DNA from: Desulfosporosinus sp.
GTDB taxonomy: Bacteria; Bacillota; Desulfitobacteriia; Desulfitobacteriales; Desulfitobacteriaceae
Assembly (NCBI GenBank): GCA_003132105.1
Contig: PKWS01000254.1
Location: 1,135-6,376 of the forward strand
DNA length: 5,242 nt
Direction: 5' to 3'
Below are positions 1 through 5,242 of this stretch, one piece after another. Position 1 is the first letter of the stretch, and each line of letters opens with the position of its first letter. The notes under the pieces were generated by a model, which saw only the letters and a list, made by a program, of their open reading frames with translations, made no database searches and was not told the DNA's origin. Both the position numbers and the translations under genes were made by a program.

Positions 1-1082
1 CATATAAAACTTCTTCCACCCTTAGAATTATAAGCCGCATCAACGAAATCTAATTGTCCACCAGCACCGCTGATCATACGGTGACCTACAGTTTCTGAGC
101 ATACTTGGCCGGAAAGATCCAATTCCAGAGCATTATTAATTGATACAAGGTTATCATTTAGACTGGCGATCACACGATCGTTGGTATAATCTACCGGATA
201 CCCGGCCACTTGGGGATTATTATCGATAAAATCATAAAGCTTTTGGGTGCCTCCTGCGAAGGTATAGACAATCCGACCTGGATCGATTTGCTTTTTTCTT
301 CCAGAGATACGCCCTCTTTCAACCATATCCACGAAACTATCAACCAGCATCTCAGTATGAATACCTAAATCTTTCAAGTTGGACTGAGCAATCATTTGCC
401 CTAAGGCATTCGGCATCGTACCGATCCCTAGTTGCAAACAGTCTCCGTCTTTTAAATCTTCGAGTACATACCTAGCGATTTGTTCATCTACTTCATCCGT
501 ATCCTCTGAGGGGATCTGTGGCATTCCAGTATGCCCGCCTTCAACAATGTAATCTATTTCAGAAATATGGAGATAATGTCCGTATCCTCCGTGAGCAATT
601 GGCATATCCTCATTAACTTCAACAATAATAATATTGGCCTTGTCCGCTGTCGCGCGATAATGGGAAACCGTAGGTCCCAGATTAAAGTTTCCGTGTTTAT
701 CCATCGGACTAACTTGAACCATCAGGATATCAATGCGCACATTCTCGCGAATATAGCGCGGAACTTCTGAGTACTTCAGCGGAATATAGAAAGCTCTCCC
801 CATTTCTAAATACTTCCGGTCAATAGCTGTAAAATGGGTACAATTCCAATTAAAATGTTTTCCTGTAGGGTCAGCCATGATCACGGCATGAGGACGCATT
901 GAAACTCCGGCAAGAAGTTGGACATCATGAAGCTCAGGAGCACGCGCAGCTAAAGCCCGGTCCAAGACTGGCAATGTATTCGCACCATAAGTATAGCCAA
1001 TCCAATCCCCGCTATTAACAACACTCACTGCTTTCTCAGGAGAAACAAGCTTACTTTGGTATTCTTTTACCCATTTAGCCAT
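1..1082 (-). CDS. Acetyl-CoA hydrolase/transferase-family CoA-transferase, butyryl-CoA:acetate CoA-transferase-like (partial, C-terminus cut by left edge)
   Basis: I read this frame directly. It is open from the ATG at 1082 to the window edge, giving 360 codons plus two bases with no stop. Family members are about 430-450 residues, so some 80-90 C-terminal residues lie outside. The family signature G240-I-H-T-E-M245 is present, and Glu244 matches the catalytic glutamate that carries the glutamyl-CoA thioester intermediate in 4-hydroxybutyrate CoA-transferase. Other family blocks are GIGTMPNALG (219-228), YTFAGGTQKLYDF (273-285) and SGAGGQLDF (338-346). The GTQKLYDF and GGQLDF blocks look closest to clostridial butyryl-CoA:acetate CoA-transferases. 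Such enzymes are cytoplasmic and exchange CoA between acetyl-CoA and a short-chain acid. The start at 1082 has AGGAGG nine bases upstream. An in-frame ATG at 1100 lies upstream of that site and is unlikely to be used. The gene follows the thiolase by 32 bases, in the same operon. The family is secure. The substrate (butyrate, 4-hydroxybutyrate, propionate, longer acids) is not. Confidence 0.9.
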   Translation of the reverse strand, partial: MAKWVKEYQSKLVSPEKAVSVVNSGDWIGYTYGANTLPVLDRALAARAPELHDVQLLAGVSMRPHAVIMADPTGKHFNWNCTHFTAIDRKYLEMGRAFYIPLKYSEVPRYIRENVRIDILMVQVSPMDKHGNFNLGPTVSHYRATADKANIIIVEVNEDMPIAHGGYGHYLHISEIDYIVEGGHTGMPQIPSEDTDEVDEQIARYVLEDLKDGDCLQLGIGTMPNALGQMIAQSNLKDLGIHTEMLVDSFVDMVERGRISGRKKQIDPGRIVYTFAGGTQKLYDFIDNNPQVAGYPVDYTNDRVIASLNDNLVSINNALELDLSGQVCSETVGHRMISGAGGQLDFVDAAYNSKGGRSFI

Positions 1083-1091
1083 CTTCCTCTT

Positions 1092-1097
1092 CCTCCT
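1092..1097 (-). promoter_or_regulatory. Ribosome binding site of the CoA-transferase gene
   Basis: AGGAGG on the minus strand sits nine bases before the ATG at 1082, inside a long purine run (GAGGAGGAAGAGGAAG). It decides the start. The in-frame ATG at 1100 overlaps the upstream side of this motif and has no site of its own. Confidence 0.8.
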
Positions 1098-1114
1098 CAT
1101 TTCTTTTGAAAGAC

Positions 1115-2272
1115 CTACAGTAACTCATACACTCCAGCCGCTCCCATGCCACCACCGATGCACATAGTTACCATCCCATATTTCAGCTTGCGTTTTGTCA
1201 TTTCATGTAACAGAGTGGCCGTGAGCTTCGCGCCAGTACAGCCAAGTGGATGTCCGAAAGCAATTGCCCCGCCGTTAACATTAACTTTTGCTGGATCTAT
1301 GCCCAATGTCTTAATGATCGCCAGCGACTGCGACGCAAAAGCCTCATTCAACTCGAATAGATCTATTTGGTCAAGGGTCAGTCCGACTTGTTTCAGCACT
1401 TTAGGGATGGCCTTAATCGGGCCAATGCCCATCAGTTCTGGTTCCACACCAGCGACTGCAAATCCACGCCAAACAGCTACCGGTTTTAAACCCAACTCCT
1501 TAACTTTCTGTTCAGACATGAGAAGGGTGATTGCTGCACCATCACTGGTCTGGGACGAGTTCCCTGCAGTAACCGTGCCCCCGTTCAGAAAAGCGGGCTT
1601 GAGTTTTGCCAATGATTCCAAAGAAGTCTCTTGACGAATCCCCTCATCTTTTTTAAACCATTTTTCACCTAGTTTTCCCCAACTAGGAAGAAGCACCGGC
1701 ACAATCTCATCATCAAAGCGCCCGCTGCTCTGGGCAGACCATGCTTTTTGATGGCTGGCGACCGCAAACGCATCTTGCTGTTCACGCGTTACTTCATATT
1801 TTCTGGCCACATTTTCAGCAGTTATACCCATTGACAGATAGACTTGAGGAAAGTTCTCGATCATAAAGGGATTGGGTGCTACTTTAGCTCCACCCATTGG
1901 TACCAATGACATACTCTCCGCTCCGCCTGAGATCATAATATCCGCTTCTCCCAAGCGAATCCGATCAGCTGCCATGGAAATTGCCTGAAGCCCGGAAGAG
2001 CAGAATCGATTGATGGTCACGCCTGGGACGTCAAACGGAAGACCCGCGCGCATAGCCATGATTTTAGCTACATTCATCCCCTGTTCTCCTTCTGGAAAAG
2101 AACAGCCGATAATGCAATCATCAATCTCGTTCGTTTTAAGAGAAGGAACACTTTTGAGAATATCCTGGATGACGTAAGCACCTAAATCATCTGAACGAAC
2201 CTGGGCCAAGGAACCTTTTCCTGATTTTCCAACTGCCGTCCTCTTGGCTTGTATAATATAGGCTTGTTGCAT
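1115..2272 (-). CDS. fadA: Acetyl-CoA C-acyltransferase (3-ketoacyl-CoA thiolase), FadA type
   Basis: A complete thiolase of 385 residues, close to the usual 390 or so. The enzyme cleaves 3-ketoacyl-CoA with CoA to acetyl-CoA and a shortened acyl-CoA in the cytoplasm, and the reaction is reversible. The N-terminal thiolase domain covers about residues 1-255, with the nucleophile Cys91 in NRFCSSGLQA. The C-terminal domain covers about 260-385, with NEAF (309-312), His341 in GHPLGCTGAK and the acid/base Cys371 in CIGGGMGAAG, so the catalytic set is intact. The pattern RTAVGKSGKGSLA near the N-terminus, GNSSQTSDGAA at 238-247 and the pairing with a FadN-type protein favour the Bacillus-type FadA over the biosynthetic acetyl-CoA acetyltransferase group. 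Chain-length preference cannot be read, and a role in acetoacetyl-CoA formation is possible. It starts 11 bases after the fadN stop and ends with TAG, 32 bases before the CoA-transferase ATG. Confidence 0.93.
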   Translation of the reverse strand: MQQAYIIQAKRTAVGKSGKGSLAQVRSDDLGAYVIQDILKSVPSLKTNEIDDCIIGCSFPEGEQGMNVAKIMAMRAGLPFDVPGVTINRFCSSGLQAISMAADRIRLGEADIMISGGAESMSLVPMGGAKVAPNPFMIENFPQVYLSMGITAENVARKYEVTREQQDAFAVASHQKAWSAQSSGRFDDEIVPVLLPSWGKLGEKWFKKDEGIRQETSLESLAKLKPAFLNGGTVTAGNSSQTSDGAAITLLMSEQKVKELGLKPVAVWRGFAVAGVEPELMGIGPIKAIPKVLKQVGLTLDQIDLFELNEAFASQSLAIIKTLGIDPAKVNVNGGAIAFGHPLGCTGAKLTATLLHEMTKRKLKYGMVTMCIGGGMGAAGVYELL

Positions 2273-2278
2273 GCTTTT

Positions 2279-2285
2279 CCCCCCT
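2279..2285 (-). promoter_or_regulatory. Ribosome binding site of fadA overlapping the fadN stop codon
   Basis: AGGGGGG on the minus strand lies six bases before the fadA ATG. It begins inside the TAG stop of fadN (2284-2286), so a ribosome finishing fadN covers the fadA initiation site. This suggests translational coupling. The G run is a less typical match to the anti-Shine-Dalgarno sequence than the AGGAGG sites of the neighbouring genes. Confidence 0.65.
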
Positions 2286-4671
2286 AATTCCTTAATGGCT
2301 TGCCTTTTGCGAGCATGTGTCGAATACGATCCTGAGTCTTCGCTTCGCCGACCAAGCTCATAAAGGCTTCACGTTCAACATCTAAGAGATATTGTTCATC
2401 CACGAGCATGCCTGCTGGGCGATCCCCACCAGTCATTGCATAAGCCAGTTTTTTGCCCAAATACATATCATACTCCGAGATATAATTTCCTTGGCGCATT
2501 CCATACAGTGCAACTTCCAAGGTCGCTCGAACTCCGGCCCCACCCATTTTAACCTTTGTTGGTAAATTAGGACGGAAGTTACGAGCTAGGTCGATGACCC
2601 GCGCCTTGGCATCCATGATGATATGATCCAGATTCATACTATACCGGTCATGGTCACGCAAGAAGCCAAGCTGACGCGCTTTTTCCGCACTTGTTGAGAC
2701 TTGGGCCATAGCAACCGCTTCAAACCGCTTGGCAAAGAAGTAATCGGGAGCAACTTGTATGCCAGGAAGAATCCCTTCCATTGCCCGTACTGCCATTTCT
2801 TTGGTTCCGCCACCGCCTGGAATTAAGCCAACTCCCAGTTCAACAAGACCCATGTAGGTTTCTGAAGAGGCTTGGATGGCGTGAGAATGGAGACAAATTT
2901 CTGCTCCACCACCAAGGGTCATTCCGAAAGGAGCTGAAACGACCGGTTTCTTGGCATACTTTAGAGCCATGGTCCCGTTCTGAAATTGACGTACCATGAA
3001 ATCGAGTTCATCCCAGTTTTCTTCTTCAGCTTCTAAGAGGATCTGCATAAGGTTTGCGCCCACGCAGAAATTCTTACCTTGATTACCGATCACCAGTCCC
3101 AGATAGTTTTTCTCCACTTCTTCCAGCGAATTATGGATCATGTTGAGAATATCAGCACCGATGGAATTGTTTGGAGAGTGGAATTCCAAACAGGCTACGC
3201 CATCTCCGAGGTCAATCAGGCTTGCTCCGGCATTGCCCGAGATAAGCTTTCCATTCTTATGGGCTTGTTTTAACGAGAAGGTGTATGGACTTACTGCTTT
3301 TTGATGATAGGCTCCGGCATTAAAATAAGCGATTTTCCCTGTCTCAGTCTTCTGATAAAAGCGTTCATACCCTTCGGCTAGCAACTCTTCCACTAAGGGT
3401 GGTAGTGTACCACCTTCCGAAATGATACGATCCGCTGTTGCTTTAACACCTAGCGCATCCCAAAGTTCAAACGGACCCATTTCCCAATTAAAGCCCCAGC
3501 GTATACCTTCGTCAATTCCGGTAATGTCGTCCGCTATATCCTTAGCTATATTAGCCGCATACAGCAGAACCGGTTTTAACACATTCCAAGCAAACACAGC
3601 TCCGGCATCTTGGCCGCTGACTAAAGTGCGAATTTTTTCTGTCAAACTTCCTGCCGCTTTTGCCTTTTCTAAGGAAGCAAAGGCCACATTTTTCTTCGGG
3701 ACATAGGACATCGTTTGAGGATCGAGAACTTCAACAACTTTACCGTTCGGTCCTTTAGACTTTTTGTAAAAGCCTTGCTTTGTCTTATCTCCTAACCAGC
3801 CATTTTTTAGCATGGTTTGAATAAACTCTGGCAAAGTAAAATTTTCCTTTTCTGCGGGCACCCCGACTGCTACTGTATTGGCAGTATGGATAAAGGTATC
3901 CAACCCGACGAGGTCTACCGTACGAAAAGAGGCACTCTTCGGGCGTCCTAAGACAGGTCCCGTTAAGGCATCTACCTCATCTACGGTTAAGCCGGAACGA
4001 ATCATTTCCTGAAGCGTCACTGCTAAGCCAAAAACACCAATCCGGTTAGCAATGAAATTGGGCGTATCCTTGGCTATAATAACCCCTTTGCCCAAGACCC
4101 GCTCTCCAAACTCGCATAGGTTACTTAAAACTTCTGGATCAGTATTGGGTCCAGGAATAATCTCCAAAAGTTTCATGTAACGAGGGGGATTAAAAAAGTG
4201 TGTTCCAAGGAAATACTGGGTAAAACTATCCGGTAAATCTTCAACCATCGATTTTAAGGAAATTCCCGAGGTGTTGGAACTGACAATCGTACCTGGGCGA
4301 ACGTGAGCTGCTATCTTTTTGAAGAGATCTAATTTGATGTCAAGACGTTCCACAACAACCTCAATCACCCAATCAACTTCGCTTAAGCGCCCTAAATCAT
4401 CACTTAGGTTTCCAACCTCAATTCTGTCGGCAAACTCTGGGACCAAAAACGGGGCGGGATTCATTTTTAATAATTTCCCCTTATTGATTTGTGCAACGCT
4501 ATTTCGGACCGAACGATCCTCCATGGTTAGTCCAGCGGCTTCTTCTTTCGCAGATAGTTTGGAAGGGACAATATCTAACAATAGACTCGGAATTCCAGCA
4601 TTGGCCAAATGTGCAGCAATCGTACTTCCCATCACACCTGACCCTAACACCGCTACTTTATAAATCTGCAT
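2284..4671 (-). CDS. fadN: Bifunctional 3-hydroxyacyl-CoA dehydrogenase / enoyl-CoA hydratase, FadN type
   Basis: A complete 795-residue protein, near the length of Bacillus FadN (about 790). It hydrates trans-2-enoyl-CoA to 3-hydroxyacyl-CoA and oxidises this with NAD+ to 3-ketoacyl-CoA, the substrate of the thiolase encoded next. The dehydrogenase half comes first. Its Rossmann fold has GSGVMG at 10-15, followed by NTS with Ser135, His158 in GTHFFNPP, Glu170, and Asn209 in DTPNFIANR. The 3HCDH C-terminal domain covers about 205-302 (ending near KTKQGFY), and a second, degenerate copy lies around 360-410. The hydratase domain covers about 485-690. It has oxyanion-loop residues NFCVGANL (534-541), Glu591 in LGGGAEI and Glu611 in VELGVGLIPGGGGT, so both catalytic glutamates are present. 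The domain order is the reverse of E. coli FadB and typical of FadN. An ATG at 4677, in frame two codons upstream, touches the AGGAGG motif. The ATG at 4671 has six-base spacing and is preferred. Confidence 0.94.
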   Translation of the reverse strand: MQIYKVAVLGSGVMGSTIAAHLANAGIPSLLLDIVPSKLSAKEEAAGLTMEDRSVRNSVAQINKGKLLKMNPAPFLVPEFADRIEVGNLSDDLGRLSEVDWVIEVVVERLDIKLDLFKKIAAHVRPGTIVSSNTSGISLKSMVEDLPDSFTQYFLGTHFFNPPRYMKLLEIIPGPNTDPEVLSNLCEFGERVLGKGVIIAKDTPNFIANRIGVFGLAVTLQEMIRSGLTVDEVDALTGPVLGRPKSASFRTVDLVGLDTFIHTANTVAVGVPAEKENFTLPEFIQTMLKNGWLGDKTKQGFYKKSKGPNGKVVEVLDPQTMSYVPKKNVAFASLEKAKAAGSLTEKIRTLVSGQDAGAVFAWNVLKPVLLYAANIAKDIADDITGIDEGIRWGFNWEMGPFELWDALGVKATADRIISEGGTLPPLVEELLAEGYERFYQKTETGKIAYFNAGAYHQKAVSPYTFSLKQAHKNGKLISGNAGASLIDLGDGVACLEFHSPNNSIGADILNMIHNSLEEVEKNYLGLVIGNQGKNFCVGANLMQILLEAEEENWDELDFMVRQFQNGTMALKYAKKPVVSAPFGMTLGGGAEICLHSHAIQASSETYMGLVELGVGLIPGGGGTKEMAVRAMEGILPGIQVAPDYFFAKRFEAVAMAQVSTSAEKARQLGFLRDHDRYSMNLDHIIMDAKARVIDLARNFRPNLPTKVKMGGAGVRATLEVALYGMRQGNYISEYDMYLGKKLAYAMTGGDRPAGMLVDEQYLLDVEREAFMSLVGEAKTQDRIRHMLAKGKPLRN

Positions 4672-4677
4672 TTCCAT

Positions 4678-4683
4678 CCTCCT
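4678..4683 (-). promoter_or_regulatory. Ribosome binding site that decides the fadN start
   Basis: AGGAGG on the minus strand directly abuts an ATG at 4677 (zero spacing) but lies six bases from the in-frame ATG at 4671. Normal spacing picks 4671. This removes two residues (Met-Glu) from the longest reading and leaves MQIYKVAVLGSG as the N-terminus, placing the beta-strand of the Rossmann fold right at the start, as in relatives. Confidence 0.8.
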
Positions 4684-4705
4684 CTCGTTTCTGTTGGGCG
4701 TATAG

Positions 4706-5242
4706 TTATTTCACTGACCAGTCGGCGAGATTGAAACCCTCACTTTCCTTATACCGACCGAACAAGTAGTGACGGAAGCGTACATACTCGTTATAATCAC
4801 ATTTGATTCCCTCATTAGCCAATACCTCAACGAATTTTTCCAAATCAGGCGGACATCCCCAAAGCTGAATAGCCTTTTTGATATTTGGATTATTCTTATT
4901 AAAGTGACAGGCACACTTTCCGAAGAGCACTGTATTTTCAAAACCATCGGCGGCCAATTGTTGCTTGCCACTTACTACCTCAACCTTCGGGAAAGGCTCC
5001 CCTTTAAATGCCGAAGAGAAAAGGATTAACATGGGATTATATTGTACCGAACAGCCCGTACACAGACTACTATCATACTTACGGATTGCGAGCCCTGTGA
5101 TGCCGCGCTTTTCAAACCCAGCCGGGCCTGTATCTCCTTCCGACCACTCCCAATCATACGTTACATACTCCTGATGATCCTCCACCCTCTCCCCTATCAC
5201 TTCATAATCTGCTAATTCCAAGCTGCACCCGTGGCTTTTAGC
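4706..5242 (-). CDS. Cysteine-rich protein, DUF362-like C-terminal region (partial, N-terminus beyond right edge)
   Basis: The frame is open through base 5242 and ends with TAA at 4706, giving 178 visible residues. A TTG at 5221 could serve as a start codon, but coding sequence continues upstream of it without a stop and there is no ribosome binding site, so the gene very probably begins outside the window. Visible cysteine motifs, numbered from the window edge, are C61-T-G-C64, C110-A-C112 and G-C130-P-P, plus single C6 and C148. The spacing CxxC, then GKCxC, then WGCPPD recalls the C-terminal part of DUF362 proteins, where cysteines are thought to hold an iron-sulfur cluster. The LADYEVIGERVED stretch near the edge also fits that family. 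No membrane segment or signal is visible. A redox or electron-transfer role beside beta-oxidation would make sense but is inferred. It could be another Fe-S family. The gene ends 34 bases before the fadN ATG. Confidence 0.75.
   Translation of the reverse strand, partial: AKSHGCSLELADYEVIGERVEDHQEYVTYDWEWSEGDTGPAGFEKRGITGLAIRKYDSSLCTGCSVQYNPMLILFSSAFKGEPFPKVEVVSGKQQLAADGFENTVLFGKCACHFNKNNPNIKKAIQLWGCPPDLEKFVEVLANEGIKCDYNEYVRFRHYLFGRYKESEGFNLADWSVK

Larger units (their letters stand above)
1..5242 (-). other. Probable single operon: Fe-S-like protein, fadN, fadA, CoA-transferase
   Basis: Four genes lie on the same strand with gaps of 34, 11 and 32 bases. The gaps hold ribosome binding sites but no hairpin followed by a T-run, and no recognisable -35/-10 pair. 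The promoter must be upstream of the right edge, and the end of the transcript beyond the left edge. No regulator gene or FadR-type operator could be recognised. Shared function in fatty acyl-CoA turnover supports co-transcription of at least the last three genes. Confidence 0.75.

Noticed and set aside
531..770. A 79-residue open frame on the plus strand
   Set aside because: It is antisense to the CoA-transferase, whose minus-strand reading gives clear family motifs. It has no ribosome site or recognisable domain.
1146..1634. A 162-residue open frame on the plus strand
   Set aside because: It lies wholly antisense to the thiolase, has no family motif, and is explained by codon bias in the opposite-strand gene.
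3040..3075. Asn instead of the usual Asp in the GAD motif of the hydratase oxyanion loop (GANL)
   Set aside because: From memory FadN-type proteins carry GANL here as a family trait, and both catalytic glutamates are present, so it is not a sign of inactivation.
2284..4671. The dehydrogenase-before-hydratase fusion as a new domain arrangement
   Set aside because: This order is the known FadN architecture of Gram-positive bacteria. It only looks inverted relative to E. coli FadB.
4319..4769. Overlapping plus-strand open frames around the fadN start
   Set aside because: They are antisense to the Rossmann-fold coding region and to the preceding gene, their compositions do not look like real proteins, and they are mutually overlapping shadows.
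4711..4971. An 86-residue minus-strand frame inside the Cys-rich gene
   Set aside because: It is an alternate frame of the same strand. The other frame has ordered cysteine motifs and a proper junction with fadN.
5219..5221. TTG as the true start of the Cys-rich protein
   Set aside because: The same frame continues to the window edge without a stop, and no Shine-Dalgarno motif precedes the TTG, so a truncated longer gene is the better reading.

Overview
All of this 5.2 kb window is coding sequence on the minus strand, apart from three very short gaps. It holds four co-directional genes. In transcription order (right to left) they are: the C-terminal part of a cysteine-rich protein resembling DUF362-type iron-sulfur proteins (cut by the right edge); a FadN-type 3-hydroxyacyl-CoA dehydrogenase/enoyl-CoA hydratase fusion; a FadA-type thiolase; and an acetyl-CoA hydrolase/transferase-family CoA-transferase that most resembles butyryl-CoA:acetate CoA-transferases (cut by the left edge).

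The gaps are 34, 11 and 32 bases. None contains a visible terminator or promoter, and the three complete starts each have a purine-rich ribosome binding site, so the genes very probably form one operon. FadN hydrates 2-enoyl-CoA and oxidises the 3-hydroxyacyl-CoA. FadA then cleaves (or, in reverse, forms) the 3-ketoacyl-CoA. The CoA-transferase can move CoA between acetyl-CoA and a free acid, either activating a fatty acid without ATP or releasing one as an end product. The acyl-CoA dehydrogenase, the electron-transfer flavoprotein and any acyl-CoA ligase expected for a full beta-oxidation spiral are not in the window. The Cys-rich first gene may be redox-related, but that is inference.

The organism is most likely a Gram-positive anaerobe of the Clostridia. 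The reasons are strong AGGAGG-type ribosome binding sites, moderate GC content by eye (mid-40s percent), the Bacillus/Clostridia-style fadN-fadA order, and a But-like CoA-transferase. A Peptococcaceae-type member (Desulfosporosinus or Desulfitobacterium-like) would fit, but this is a guess.

I saw no RNA gene, mobile element, CRISPR array, long repeat or frameshift. This is a metabolic operon of known families rather than a clearly new system. The points worth a second look are the pairing of a But-like CoA-transferase with fadNA and the Cys-rich protein at the head of the visible cluster.
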